From contig OZ005735.1 of assembly GCA_963930755.1 (NCBI GenBank), positions 243,716,394 to 243,780,393 of the forward strand: a stretch of 64,000 nt of DNA, written 5' to 3'. A model generated the notes under the pieces. The model saw only the letters and a list, made by a program, of their open reading frames with translations, was not told where the DNA came from and did no database searches. The position numbers and the translations under genes were made by a program. Source of the DNA: Eudasyphora cyanicolor. Lineage: Eukaryota; Arthropoda; Insecta; Diptera; Muscidae. Below are positions 1 to 11,915 of the stretch, piece after piece (positions within the stretch are counted from its first letter, which is position 1; every line of letters starts with the position of its first letter).

Positions 1-600
1 TGGCGGACTTAACACATTTAAACGCGTCGGAACGAATAAAGACTTCTATTCAGTGCCTAACGTAGTGGCGTCACATAAAACGTATGAACTAGCCCTGGTA
101 TATGAATCTCATTGTATTCAACCAACCCTCCTCATGACGGAGAATCGCAAATTCCAAAAAAAAAAGACTTCTATGCGGTTTTTACACGATACATCTGATG
201 TATACATCATATTTTAATGGATTTGTGAATATTAAAGTGTATGTGGCACATATACACGATTTTGACAATGATGTATCATTTTTCTGTAAGCATCATTCTA
301 CACGTACACACGATAATCCAAAGAAAATAAAGTTATAAAGAAGGTCCGTCCATTAGCGAGTTTCGTCCATTTAATTTCAGCAATTGATTTTGTTTGCGTA
401 TTTCAAGACCGATTTTTTTGTAATTATCACATTTAGAAAATTAATATCGATCGCTAAGTTCAAAAAGAGACACCAGAAAAATATTTTTCCCCGTTTAAAA
501 ATCATTTCTATTGGTTCGTAACTCACGAAAATGTAAACAATGTCACGACGAGACATCTGTGTAATTGAGAGTCTGGGCAATGATCATAGTGCCTCTTCAT
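1..600. other. AT-rich intergenic DNA, no gene
   Basis: No supported reading frame. About 400-470 resembles 61290-61365 (a shared poly-T, TTGTAATT, TCACA and AATTAATAT order), so part of it is a diverged dispersed repeat. Confidence 0.5.
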
Positions 601-604
601 ACGC

Positions 605-800
605 GCTAAAAGTTAAGCCGATTATCGAAATTTAGTAGGAGAGAAAGAGGTAGTTGGAAAGGGGAGAGAAAAACTCTCCTGTATTCGAACTTCCCAGGCT
701 CAACCTTTTGTGATTTTCATTCGCACTTTGAAACAACAACAATTCACAGGGTAAAAACCGAAACAAAAGTATGTACGTCGTGTGAATGCAAACGCAATTT
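605..800 (+). repeat. Diverged MITE-A relic
   Basis: It keeps the family's internal landmarks: a GATTATCG start, a GTAGGAGAGA block, and the CTTTGAAACAACAACAATTC block that also occurs at 59796 and, inverted, at 6417. The terminal repeats are not clear. It lies just upstream of the better copy at 829. Confidence 0.5.
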
Positions 801-804
801 TAAA

Positions 805-1115
805 GGGGACTTAAAACTTGGATTGATCTAAGCCCCGATTTACACTGGCTGAATACAGCAGATTATCGGCGTCTTGTAGGAGAGAGGGGCAGTCGGCAAG
901 AGGGGCGAAAAACTCTCCCTGAACGTTTTAAGTTCTTCGTGCAAGTTCAAAAGAGAGAAAGGGGACTTAAAACTTGGATTGATCTAAGCCCCGATTTACA
1001 CTGGCTGAATACATCAGATTATCGGCGTCTTGTAGGAGAGAGGGGCAGTCGGCAAGAGGGGCGAAAAACTCTCCCTGAACGTTTTGAGTTCTTCGTGCAA
1101 GTTCAAAAGAGCATT
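805..1115 (+). repeat. 156-bp tandem duplication across a MITE-A end
   Basis: The segment beginning GGGGACTTAAAACTTGG at 805 recurs at 961 with only a few differences. The duplicated unit includes flanking sequence, the left terminal repeat and half the element, so this copy carries two left termini. Confidence 0.8.
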
Positions 1116-1162
1116 TGATGATAAGCTGCTGAAAAAACTTGCCTAGTGTAAATCTGGGCTAA
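829..1162 (+). mobile_element. MITE-A copy with terminal inverted repeats
   Basis: The left end at 829-848 (around GATTTACACTGG) and the right end at 1143-1162 (CTAGTGTAAATCTGGGCTAA) are inverted repeats. The interior has the family's GATTATCGGCG, GTAGGAGAGAGG and CAGTCGGCAAGAGG blocks. Related copies lie at 6310-6571 (minus), 59671-59923 (plus), 5693-5865 (minus, truncated) and as relics near 605 and 54240. No transposase is encoded, so it is non-autonomous; its superfamily is not established. Confidence 0.7.
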
Positions 1163-1329
1163 GTTCGTCCGCATATTCGTTGCTGATCAGTCGTAGTGAA
1201 TGGACGTGTTTATCACAGAGCAGATAGTTAAAACCTATTACGCAATCGCAAAAAAACTGTACAAAAAACTGTACAAAAAACTGTACAATTTCCCCTAGTA
1301 CTCACAACAGGTGGCACGGTGAGGGGAAA

Positions 1330-2312
1330 ACATCATAAGCGGAGCCATAAGGACTACAGCGACTAAGTCTCTACAAGCCCAACTCCATATACTGTCGATT
1401 AATATTGTGGCGAGAGAAGTTGCAACCAGAGCGGCACTAAGCTTAAACTGCCTATCAATGTGGAGGTACAAAAACTACGGTCACATGAGGATATCAAATT
1501 GTAGTGCTATGGTAACCGACCGAGTGGACTATATACCAACTGTGTACACCTTCCAGAGGAACTACATCAATATGATTCCAGCCAGAGATGAATGGGTTGG
1601 CAGAGTACCAGGTAATAGAAACAATCTCCGCTTCTATACGGATGGTTTGAAGCTTCATGAAAAGGTTGGCTTCGGAGTACACTGTGAGGAACTTAGTTTA
1701 GATATAGCTCACAGACTACCAGATACCTGCAGTGTCTATCAAGTCGAAATAATGACAATATGGGAAGTCGCCAAGTGGCTGAGTCGCAACATAGTAACCA
1801 ACACTGGCATTGTTATTTACTCGGACAGTCAGCCTGCCAGCAATTCTCTGGAGACCACGTCTTTAAATTCACAAACAGATTGCCACAGATCTCTTAACGA
1901 GATGGCTGAACAGTTTAGTATACATCTCATATGGGTACCTGGGCATAGGGATATCCCGGGGAACTACAAAGCTGATGAACTTTGCTAGAAAAGGGACGAC
2001 ATTACAAATTCTCGAAGAATTTGCAAATATTGGTGCGCCGCTATCTACGTGCAAGCTTTGGCTTATGCAAGAGACAATCAGGCAATCCAACGAGAGATGG
2101 ACAGAAATTGGCACCTGCAGTGTAGCTAGACAAATCTGGCCAATGATTTCTGCAGAAGCTGTGGAAATAAGGAAGAGGAGAGGCATGAGCACTTGCTATG
2201 CGACAGTCCCGCTTTGAGTAAACGACAACTGGGCATACTGGGGTCGGCCTATCTAGGCAGCCTCAATATGGTCCAAATACTAAAGGCAACTTCCAAGGAA
2301 ATCGAAATTTAA
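1330..2312 (+). pseudogene. Non-LTR retrotransposon relic (RNase H part), copy NL-A
   Basis: The open stretch 1407-1988 encodes an RNase H domain of the type found after reverse transcriptase in I/R1/LOA-like non-LTR elements. Visible motifs are FYTDG (first catalytic Asp), a VE in the second motif, YSDSQ, and WVPGHRDIPGN followed by KADEL. The frame then shifts; another frame near 2188-2310 reads HLLCDSPALSKRQ, the Cys/His tail usual in these proteins. The upstream part around 1330-1400 matches the post-RT segment of copy NL-B, partly out of frame. No RT or endonuclease is present, so it is a 5'-truncated dead copy. Paralogues are at 4350-5690 and 13480-14480. Confidence 0.75.
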
Positions 2313-2760
2313 AAAAAAAAAAATAACGTAAATTGTTTTAATATTTTTTGTGTTATGTGACCATATTACAACAGATAATATTATGCTTAGCCCTTCGACA
2401 AAAAATTGTAATCTAGTGTAATCAGACGGGTCTCGCTCTCGAAAAAATGTTAAGGAATACACATTGATGAAGATGTGAGAAAAACATACGAGTAGCAATC
2501 ATAAGAAAAAGTCAAACTACCCAAAATCAGTATGAAATTTTTATGATTTTTTTTTATGAAATATGGTCCAAATACTAAAGGCAACTTCCAAGGAAATCGA
2601 AATTTTAAAGAAAAATTAAAAAAAAAAATAAACGTAAATTGTTTTAATATTTTTTTGTGTTATGAATACACATAGATGAAGATGTGAGAAAAACATACGA
2701 GTAGCAATCATAAGAAAAAGTCAAACCACTCAAAATCAGTATGAAATTTTTTTGAATAAT
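2269..2760 (+). repeat. Imperfect tandem duplication after NL-A
   Basis: A block starting ATGGTCCAAATACTAAAGGC occurs at 2269 and again at about 2564; both continue into a poly-A stretch, AACGTAAATTGTTTTAATA and GATGAAGATGTGAG. The second copy lacks about 90 bases of the middle. The block starts inside the coding tail of the non-LTR relic. Confidence 0.75.
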
Positions 2761-4046
2761 TTTTGAGGAAAAAACGTCATAAACAATTTATTAAAAAGTG
2801 GAGTTATTTTCACACAAGGCCCATTCCAAGCGAAATCTAGAGCTTTAATTGTACATTTTTATCTACCATTCTGATAAAATAAATTTTTAGACGTAAGACA
2901 TTCTTTTAGTATGACAACTCAAAGGTTTACCCATGATCCTCATCATTTTTGAACCGAAATTAGCGTATGTAATTTTGTAGTCGTACCCGTTGTTGTCCCA
3001 ACACCCAAAACAAAATCTCTAATCGGTTTCGTCGATATAAGTGAAACAGATAATTCAAAGTAACCGAGTAATTCAAGTATACCGATGACATCAGTATGTC
3101 CTGCATCACACCAGGAAAATTTTTACGAGCAAGTGTCAATGTTTGTAGGAGAGATATTTTATAGTTTGACACTTGCTTGGAAAATTTTTTTTCGTGAGAT
3201 TGAGAACTATCTTTTCGAACGCAATGCGCATTGAATAAGGTTCCAGCAATAACATTGAATGGCAACCCTGTCCATGCCATTCATAACGGTTTGACATTTG
3301 TGACATTTCTGAAGAGAAAAAACCCGCGACGCGCAATGTAAATGAAAATTTTGATCGTCGTTTGCAAATTCCGGAAAATATCTTAAAATCGGGCTCAAAA
3401 AGTAGTGTTTAGACGTCGTTAATGTGAAATCGATTCCCCGCGCCCGTTTTAGAGTTCTATCCAATTCTGTGTTTAATTCTTTGGAATAATCCCCACACCA
3501 CTCGAAGGTATCTTCGTCCAGCAATTTTAATATTCAAATTGTATTCCTTTTTAATATTGCACAAATTCATCTTCATGTAAATCGTAGCGCACAACAGGTC
3601 GATCCAGGATTAAGTGTATATATGTACGTACATACGCATACATATGTACATGGACATGATATGTGAAGATGTCTGCTTGTATTGAGCCTAACCTAACTTG
3701 TCACAAGACAGCTATTATTGCGCTTTGTCCAGTTTCTTCAACATTTTATGCGATTGCCACAATGACATGGACATTATTCGCTTTATTTTCCTCTCCTTAT
3801 CATTAACAGCGGAATTCTATGCAATTTTAAGATATCGGATTCTAATTCCGAAATTTGAAATATGCACTTATTAAAAATATAATAGTAACATTCTACCAGG
3901 ATAATTCTGTGCATGAAACGTCCAATATTTTAAAATGCAGCGTATGTTAAAAAAAATCAAAATGTCATATAACTTCAATGTCTAGTTATCACTTGTTTTG
4001 GAATAATGATGGTATGGGGGGTAGGTGGGATCTGTTGCAGTACTAA
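2761..4046. other. Intergenic DNA with short dispersed repeats
   Basis: No gene is supported. 3123-3185 carries an inverted repeat (CAAGTGTCAA and TTGACACTTG around GTAGGAGAGA) related to 54290-54340. 3585-3705 matches 59930-60035 (GCGCACAACAGG, TAAGTGTA, ATGGACATGA, CCTAACCTAAC). Minus-strand frames at 3136-3524 overlap in several frames and show no recognisable domain. Confidence 0.45.
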
Positions 4047-5690
4047 ATATGTACATTTGTGTGTGAATCTTAATCCAAATTGACGACGTCTAAGCATTAT
4101 AAAGGTGAGTAAAATTATTTAATATTTTGCCAAAAGAATTAATAATTTTTGGAAAGTCACCATAATTCCTCCTATTGACCAACACCGCTCACTAAAATGG
4201 GTATGAACCTTGCGCTCAGCTGGATTTAAATTTAGCTCAATAATTTAATTTTATTTGTCAAATTATATAATGATGATGTTAATGCTGCAAAACTTCGATA
4301 AAGTCATACTTTTTGGTTATTACTTATGGTGAATTTCTCTTTACTAGAATAAATAATGTCACACTCGGACAGACTTCAGACTTAACGTACTGGAACGTGT
4401 AAGGAAGGCCAACGTCGCCTTATATTCCTGCAGGAATGTTGTAGGGCGGCGGTGGGCCTCTCCTAAAATCGTCCATTGGTTATATAAAGCAGTAGTTCGT
4501 CTAATACTGTTATACGAAATTGTGGAGTGGTGGACGGCAACTGATAAACTATCCATCACCAAACTACTATCAAAGGATCAGAGAACGGCCTGCCTATGCA
4601 TAAGCGGAGCTTTAAGGACTACAGCGACTGAGTCTCTACAAGCACTACTCCATATATTGCCGATTAATATTGTGGCGGGAGATGTTACAACCAGAGAGGC
4701 ATTAAGATTACTCTGCCTATCAATGCAGATGTACAAGAACTATGGTCACATGAGGATATAAAAGTAAAGTGCTATGGTAACCTACCAAAAGGACTATATA
4801 TAGCAACGGTGTACACCTTCGAGCGGAACTACACCACAGTGAATGGGTTGGCAGAATACCAGGTGATAGAAACCATCTTCACGTCTGTACGGATGGTTCG
4901 AAGCTTGATGAAAAGGTTGGCTTCGGTGTACATTGTAAAGAAAATAGTCTGGATATGTGTAACTCACAGACTACCAGATACCTGCAGTGTCTATCATGCT
5001 GAAAAATTGCAATATGGAAAGTCGCTAAGTCGCAACATAGTGACCAACACTGGCGTTGTCATTACTCGGACAGTCAGGCTGCCACACATTTTCCGGAGGC
5101 CACATCCGTAAATTCACAAACAGCCCTTGCCTCGGATATCTTAACGAGATGTCTGAGCAGATTAACTTACACCTCATATGGGTGCCTGGGCATAGGGATA
5201 TCCCGGGGAACTGCAAGGTCGACGAACTTGCTATGAAAGGGACGAAAATACATGTTCTCGAAGAATTTGCATATATTAGTGCGCCACTATCCACATGCAA
5301 GCTTTGGCTTAGGCAAGAGACAATCGGGCAGTCCGACTAAGTAGGGTAGCTAGACAAATCTGGCCAGGATATGACCTATTATCTCCTCGCACTGGAGAGG
5401 AAAAGATTATCTACGTTAGTATCAGATCTGACGGGACACTGCTTGGTCGGCGAACACGCCCAAAGATTGGGTATTGACTCCAATGACTTCTGCTGAAGCT
5501 GAGGAAGAAGTAAAGAGCATTGAGCACTTGCTATGCCTCTGTCCCGCTTTTAGTAAACGACGACTGGAAATGCTGGTCGGCCTCTCCAGGCAGTCTAACA
5601 AATCTTTCCGGTACCAGGTTGGTTTCGATAAGGGACATTTCAGCCCGTGGTAACACTAGGGACGGCTGCCACCCTAACCTAAACCTATGT
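4047..5690 (+). pseudogene. Non-LTR retrotransposon relic, copy NL-B, with shared left flank
   Basis: From about 4350 the sequence encodes the post-RT segment of an RNase H non-LTR element: frames read RKANVALYSCR, then SPKIVHWLYKAVV, then SGALRTTATESLQALLHILP, a typical order for these elements. The RNase H region at 4860-5340 is shattered by frameshifts but keeps WVPGHRDIPGN near 5178. The 300-bp AT-rich left flank (4047-4350) also precedes copy NL-C at 12683, so the repeat is longer than the coding part. The copy appears to end at 5680-5690 in CCTAACCTAAACCTA and not in poly-A. Confidence 0.75.
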
Positions 5691-5692
5691 TC

Positions 5693-5865
5693 GTCCAGAT
5701 TTACACTAGGCAAGTTTTTTCAGCAGCTTATCATCAAATTCTCTTTTGAAATTACACGAAGAATTGAAAACGTTCAAGGAGAGTTTTTTCTTCCTCTTGC
5801 CGACTGCCTCTCTTCCTCAAAACGCCGATAATCTGCTTAACATTTAAGGCCCAACTGTAATATGC
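5693..5865 (-). mobile_element. Truncated MITE-A copy
   Basis: It begins GTCCAGATTTACACTAGG, the inverted form of the family's right end, and runs through the CTTGCCGACTGCCTCTCTTCC and CGCCGATAATCTGCT blocks. The far terminus is degraded. Confidence 0.65.
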
Positions 5866-6049
5866 ATAAGCAATTCCGTACGGAATGTGCGTTATGTTTC
5901 GCACCCTGCTTAAGCAAATGGGAACTGAGAGAACTTAACGAAAAGTTTACTTATGTAAGTACATTATAGTTTGGCACATACGATTTCATGCATTCACAGT
6001 TGCTTAAGCTACCTTATGGATATTATAGTTGGGCCTATAGCCAGTGTTA

Positions 6050-6245
6050 AGCGGGACTTCGCAGTGTGCTGAAATCCACGATTCGCTTCCGTTGTGTTTA
6101 GCTTGTTTTGCCTCGAGATGTGCTGGGAGTCCCACACCTGATTTAGTTGGCCGTAGGCTTGGCGGGCTTTGGTTATGCGGTTCTCGTTGGAGCCTATATA
6201 GATTATCAATCGGCTGGCACCATCACCTAATGACATATGCATGCT
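6050..6245 (-). pseudogene. Non-LTR retrotransposon fragment, RTE/Jockey-type post-RT segment
   Basis: On the minus strand the frame reads YIGSNENRITKARQAYGQLN followed by VWDSQHISRQNKL. That order (a stretch of K-ARQA--QLN, then W-S--IS---KL) is the conserved segment just after the reverse transcriptase domain in RTE- and Jockey-like elements. Only about 65 residues remain and no catalytic motif is present. It sits between two MITE-A copies. Confidence 0.5.
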
Positions 6246-6309
6246 GTTATCTATAAACCGTGGCTGTACATTCCGATATCAAAATTGATCGAAAATGTAC
6301 ATGACACTA

Positions 6310-6571
6310 TGTCCAGATTTACACTAGTATATTTTTTCAGCAGCTTATCCGCTAATTCTCTTTTAAACTTGCCTCTGCGTTTAGACACAGAATTTTGTTT
6401 CGGATATTTCTGTGTGAATTGTTGTTGTTTCAAAGGCCGAGTGAAGAACACAAAACGTTTAGACCGATAAGCTCGAGTACGGGAGAGTTTATTCCCACCT
6501 CTTGCCGACTGCCTCTCTCTCCTACAAAACGCCGATAATCTGCTGAACATTCAGCCAACGTAAATAGGGAC
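6310..6571 (-). mobile_element. Full-length MITE-A copy
   Basis: The ends GTCCAGATTTACACTAG and CAGCCAACGTAAATAGGGAC are the inverted termini. It aligns along its length with the plus-strand copy at 59671-59923 at high identity. A minus-strand frame (6251-6550) is open through it, and the other copy keeps much of the same frame. Confidence 0.8.
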
Positions 6572-7083
6572 TATGCGACGACATAAACTGTTTTTGTGTT
6601 TTCTCCGATGTGAACAAGCTTCATATTACAAGAAAGGTTGTAAAAATACCTTTGAAATAGAAAAATAGAGTTTTAACCGTTTACGATATAATGATGATTT
6701 TAAAATTAAATTGTCATCGGTATTGTGGAAAAAAACTGAAACAGTAAGATCCCGAAACCGGTTTTGTGCAATTCTTTAAACCCCAGTCGCAGTATAGAAA
6801 CCTGTGGAATACACCCCCCGACTGTGGTGAAAGGGAGGAAAACCGGTAATTAATTTCATGCGAAAAACTCACCCCTATACAAAGGTCGACAACCGTCACC
6901 GCCTTTGTTGTGTCAGACTCAACGAAGCCCAGCGTTGTAAATACGGAGTAGCAACAGCAGCACGCACGCCGGCGGCAAATTTTGTGTACGTTTATCATTT
7001 GTGTCGTTTATTTTCATCAAATCTTTGGCAAATAGTTTAGTTCTAAATAAAACATTTTTTTATAATTTTCGGAAACGTGTAAT

Positions 7084-8786
7084 ATGTCCGACGATGAAGA
7101 TGTCCAATATGTTAAACGACAAAGAACACTCTACTACGGCTCACTGGAGGAGAGCGAACGGAAGCGTCTGTCGACGCCTTCTTCGACAACAGGAATAACA
7201 GCTGCACCCGCCTCGAGTGTCGTTCAATTGGAAGACATTGATTCTGATGATGAGGACTATGAGGATACAAAAAAGCATGCTCAAGGAGCTGCACCGCCAT
7301 CCAGCGCACCTCCACCCACAGCGGCCGCCCTAGCTAAAAACATAACAGATGATTACTTTGATTTGGAAACGGAGATATCAAAGGATAAGGTAGCCCTTCT
7401 GGAGGAGTTTGAGCGTAAAAAGCGTGCACGTCAAATAAATGTCTCGACAGACGATTCCGAAATTAAACGAAATTTGCGACAGCTGAATGAACCTATTTGT
7501 TACTTTGGTGAAGGACCGGCAGAACGACGGCGGCGTCTTCGGGAATTATTGGCCAGTTTGGGTGAGAATGCCATAAAGCAGAAGCAGAACGAAGAAGAGG
7601 AGAGAAAACAATTGCAAAAAGAACAAGAAACCACATGGTATCACGAGGGACCGGAAACTTTGCGAGTGGCCAGACTTTGGATTTCACGTTATTCATTGCC
7701 CAGGGCCAAAGAACGGCTCGAAAAGGCCAGGGAATCACTGGAAGTACCCAGTGCAACGAGGGCTGGACGTATGGTCGAGTTGCAGAAACGTTTGCAGTCA
7801 TTGGGTCCACATTGCAGTCAAGTAGGAGATACCCGGCCCTTAAGCGGGAGTGCCTTTAATGATGATTCTACAATGTTGGTGACATCATCCTGGTCTGGTC
7901 TTTGTAAAGTGTGGTCAGTGCCAGATTGTAAACTAGAACAAACACTGCGCGGCCACACCAGCTATGTGGGTGGTGTGGCCTTTCGTCCAGGCGTTAAAAA
8001 GGACGAAGAGAATGTAGTTGCCATGGCATCGGGAGGACACGATGGTTCTGTTAAACTGTGGGGTTTTAATTCGGAGGAATCAATTGCTGATATAACGGGA
8101 CACATGCCTAATCGTGTTTCAAAGGTGGGTTTCCATCCATCAGGCCGTTTCTTGGCTACAGCCTGCTATGATGCTTCCTGGCGTTTGTGGGATTTGGAGC
8201 AAAAGACGGAAGTATTACATCAGGAGGGTCATGCGAAGGCGGTACATTGTCTGGGTTTCCAGGGCGAGGGTAGTGTTATTGTTACCGGAGGTTTGGATGC
8301 TTTTGGCAGAGTTTGGGATTTGCGAACAGGTTGGTACAAGAATACAGTAGTAATATAGCAAGCTCTTTATTTTATACTATTAATACGAAATCTCGTTTTT
8401 CAGGTCGCTGTATTATGTTTTTGGAAGGTCATTTGGGTTCGATATTTGGCGTGGATTTCTCACCGAATGGCTTTCATATAGCCACTGGCTCCCAGGATAA
8501 CACATGCAAAATATGGGATCTTCGACGGCGACAACCCGTCTACACAATACCAGCCCATGTTAATCTCATTTCCGATGTCAAGTATCAACGCGATTGTGGT
8601 AGTTTTCTAGCCACTTGCTCTTACGATTGTACCACCAAAATATGGTCGAACAAAACCTGGCAACCCCTTAAAACCTTACAGGGTCACGATGGCAAAGTTG
8701 TCTCTTTAGATATATCTTCAAATTCTAATTTCATTGTGACCACATCATTTGATCGAACATTCAAATTGTGGTCACCGGATTGCTAG
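7084..8786 (+). CDS. Prp4: U4/U6 small nuclear ribonucleoprotein Prp4 (WD40), two exons
   Basis: This is a core spliceosome protein of the U4/U6 di-snRNP, nuclear, which binds Prp3 and cyclophilin H in the tri-snRNP. Coding exons are 7084-8329 and 8404-8786, giving 542 residues. The 74-nt intron begins GTTGGTAC and ends TTTTTCAG; the junction restores a Gly codon inside the WDLRTG motif. The N-terminus is acidic and low in complexity (residues 1-90). The SFM/PRP4-like motif lies at about 118-160, with LNEPICYFGEGPAERRRRL. A charged helical stretch follows (165-215), then about seven WD40 repeats from 245 to the end, with GH...WD signatures such as LWGFN, RLWDLEQ, RVWDLRT, KIWDLRR, KIWSN and FKLWS. 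Length fits the family (about 520-550). The ATG at 7084 opens the MSDDEDVQYVKRQ start expected of fly and vertebrate orthologues. If the intron were retained, translation would stop after nine intron-encoded residues. No neighbour shares its function. Confidence 0.95.
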
Positions 8787-9240
8787 TATCAATGTTACGC
8801 GAGTTTGTCGTATCTTAAAGTCTGAAATGATTTTCGAATACAAAAATCATTAAATACTACCAGCAGTACCATCATCACACTTCCTTGTTAAGCGGCGTTT
8901 AACAAATAACAACCGCCACACCCCTCACAGCAGAATTTTATTACAATTTCAGTTGATAGATTTTCATTTGTTTTGAAAGACAGCAGCTTTTGTTATTGTA
9001 TGAACGAGTCTGTCTCAGTGTCTCTGTTAATGTTGAAAAAGATTATTATTATATTATTAATTTGTTATATTTTAGATTGGATCAGAAAACTATGCAAATA
9101 ATACAAAGAAATAGAAAAAAACTCAAACTCTTGCTCCCAAATAAATAATTTTTTGTATGAAACAAACACGTTTCACTTGTAAAGTGATAATAAAAATAAA
9201 ACTTAAACAAAATTTTCATAAAAAAACTGCAGTTTTTATT
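8787..9240 (+). terminator. Probable Prp4 3' UTR with polyadenylation signals
   Basis: AT-rich non-coding sequence follows the TAG stop. Candidate AATAAA signals lie near 9140 and 9195. Which one is used cannot be told from sequence. Confidence 0.5.
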
Positions 9241-10945
9241 TAAATTTAATATAATATCGGTACAATTGATTCTTATATATATAAGTAATTTATTTCATAA
9301 AGTACTTATAGGATAAGTTAATTGCGCATTTCCATTCTATTGAAATACTGAAAACTTCAATTAAGAAATGTATTGAATTTGCCCGAAAGATATTGTGGGA
9401 GATTGGGATATTTTTGTTTGCATTATATTTTAACAAAAACCATTCAAAAAGTCACATTTTAATGTTGTTATGAAACATCGACGTGAGCAGCGGCGGTCCA
9501 CATTTGTATATAGACAAATAAGTTTCTGAATGTAGAATGTACACTCTGTTGCTGGAAAATTTCGTAGCAATATTTATTAAAAAAATAATTCATTAAAATA
9601 TCCTCACAATTTTTCCAGAAAATGTCGTCAAAATTATTTTTTTCTATTTTCTAGAAAATTTCCTCGAAATTGCATTTTCTGGATGCTTCGTTTAAATTCC
9701 ATTGCTTTTTAATTGCATAGAATTTGTATTTCATACAAAGTTTCTCTGTACTGTATTTTTCTAGAAACTTTCTACAAAACTTTATCGAAATAATTTTTCT
9801 AGAAATTTTAGTTCGAAAACATTTTTTTTACAAAATTTGTTAAAACTTAATTTTTATAAAACATATTTTTAGGTTTTCATATTTTTAGAATTATTTTTAA
9901 TAAAAAATGTCCAAATTTATAGAAAATCTCATTACAATTTTATTTTTGTAGAAAATAACGAATTTTCACAATCGTAAAAACTTTGGTCGTTTATGTAAAT
10001 TTTCATAAAAAATTTCTTCGAATTAAAATTTTTATACAAAAATATCGTTTAATTTTTTGGCGAAATTATTTTAATTTAATTTTTTGAAAATTCTGTAAAT
10101 TTTTTTTGCCGAATTGCTTGTACATATGTATATTGAGAATTTTGTCAAGTTTTCATTTTTCATTGAAATCTTTTTCAAATTTTAATTGTTATTGAAAATT
10201 TTGACAAAATTTAATTTTAATTGAATTCCACAAATTTTCAATTTTATTGAAAATTTCAAAAAAAAAATTTTTTCTTAAAATTTAACAAATACGTTTTTAC
10301 TAAGAATATCGTAGAATAATTGTTTTTATTTAAATACCATAATTTTTTTTAAAAATATTGTCGTGTTTTTATTTCATAAAAAATTTAGTAGTTTTAGACA
10401 ACTGCAGCAGAACTGCTGATAACGAGTGTCACGGCTCCGAAATCATGATCTAGTATGTGTGCTGCCAATTTTTAATACATATTTATACACCGCCATGTAT
10501 AAAATACTTGTTTCTATAATAATATAGAAACAAAATGGTCTTGAAGCCGGGAGAGTATCCTTGTTAGTTAGAATCCCAAAGATTTGCAGACCGAAAAAAA
10601 GCAAGCAAGCAACACAACGTTTTTTAACTTATATCGAAAATTTGGTCAAATTAAAATTATTACCGAAAACACAAAATTTTGTTTTTATTAAAACTTCCAC
10701 GACTTTTTTTTTCAAATTTTCTATAAATATTTTGACGAAATATTTTATAAAAAATAATTTTATGAAATTAAATTTCATCGAAATTTTTAGTAAAAATTAA
10801 ATTTTGTTGAATTTTCAATAAAAATTAAAATTCGACAAAAATTTCAATGAAACATGTAAATTTTGGGGGGCAAAAAAAAAATCGACAAAATTTTCAACAA
10901 AAAAACACATTCGACGAAATTTTTGAAAAAAAAAATAATTTAGAA
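9240..10945. repeat. Degenerate AT-rich repeat field
   Basis: No gene. Much of it is made of drifting short units that alternate AAAATTTT, TTTCTAGAAAATTT and TTGAAATT, the same texture as 63100-64000. The open frames at 10561-10800 and 10847-11029 arise from this low-complexity DNA. Confidence 0.6.
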
Positions 10946-11054
10946 TATACAGGGTTTTCCGACAAGAGGTGTTATTTTGAATCACCCGGTATTTCGGTAG
11001 CTGTCACTTTTGAAGTTTTTATTCTTTGACATTCGACAAGTAGAAACTACGCCA

Positions 11055-11886
11055 TTACAACCAGTAAGGAAAGGCAGAAAGTCGGGCGGGGCCGACTATA
11101 TAATACCCTACACCTCCCTAACAATGCGATTTGGGTCATTGCGATAATAATTTGGAATAATAGGTAAATGGGTAAGAACATATATATGTGGATATATCTA
11201 ATTCTGAACCGATATTCGTTCCTAAATTGAGAAACATCTTTCTGGAGAATTTTGTAATGATCGGAAGTAAAGTACAACTTCTATAGCGCTTTGTAACCGA
11301 ATCAGGAGGAACATATATATGGAGGTTATATATAAATCTGAATCGATTTTCCCTAAATACTCATTCATGTAAAATAGAAATCTCTTTCCGTCGAATTTCG
11401 TATTGATCGGCGCTTGGATGTGAAATCGGGGCTAACATATATATGGGGACTATATCTAAATCTGAACCGATTTTCCCCGAATTTAGCAGTGTTCATTCAT
11501 GTAATAAGGGAACTCTCTCTGCCAAATTTCGTACTGATCTGATATAAAATACAGTTTCTACAGCGCTTAAATGTCAAATCGGGGGTAACATATATATGGG
11601 GGCTATATCTAAATCTGAACCGATTTTGACCAATTTCAATAGGGATCGTCCTTGGGCCAAAAAAGAGCACTGTGCTAAATGTCATCACAATCGGACCATA
11701 AATACGACCTGCACATTGATTACAAGAATACATGGACAGACAGACGGACATGGCTAAATCGCTCAAAAATTGATTCTATGACGATCGGTATAATAAACTA
11801 TGGTTCTATTTCTTCTCTTTTTGGGCGTTACAAACAAATGCACAAAGTCATAATACCCTGTACCACAGTGTGGTGTAGGGTATAAA
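11055..11886 (+). repeat. Dispersed fly repeat with inverted ends, inside M1
   Basis: It starts near GTAAGGAAAGGCAGAAAGTC with ATAATACCCTACACC, and ends with GGTGTAGGGTAT, so its ends are inverted. Internally there are about four tandem units of roughly 120-140 bp, each with a version of ACATATATATGG, CTATATCTAAATCTGAACCG and ATTTCGTA--GATC. Relics of the same family occur at 14500-15090, 51845-51975 and 57255-57690. Its class is not established. Confidence 0.65.
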
Positions 11887-11915
11887 AATGAACGATTCAA
11901 CAACGCATTGAAAAT

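Noticed and set aside
3136..3524. Possible minus-strand gene from overlapping frames of 66-106 codons
   Set aside because: Frames overlap in different phases, none shows a domain, and the region contains inverted-repeat relics.
6714..7198. Frames near the Prp4 start on both strands
   Set aside because: They overlap the 5' UTR and first exon in the wrong frame or strand and show no independent signal.
8313..8403. Prp4 as two separate genes
   Set aside because: The gap is a 74-nt GT-AG intron and joining it restores the WDLRTG motif and the WD40 repeat spacing.
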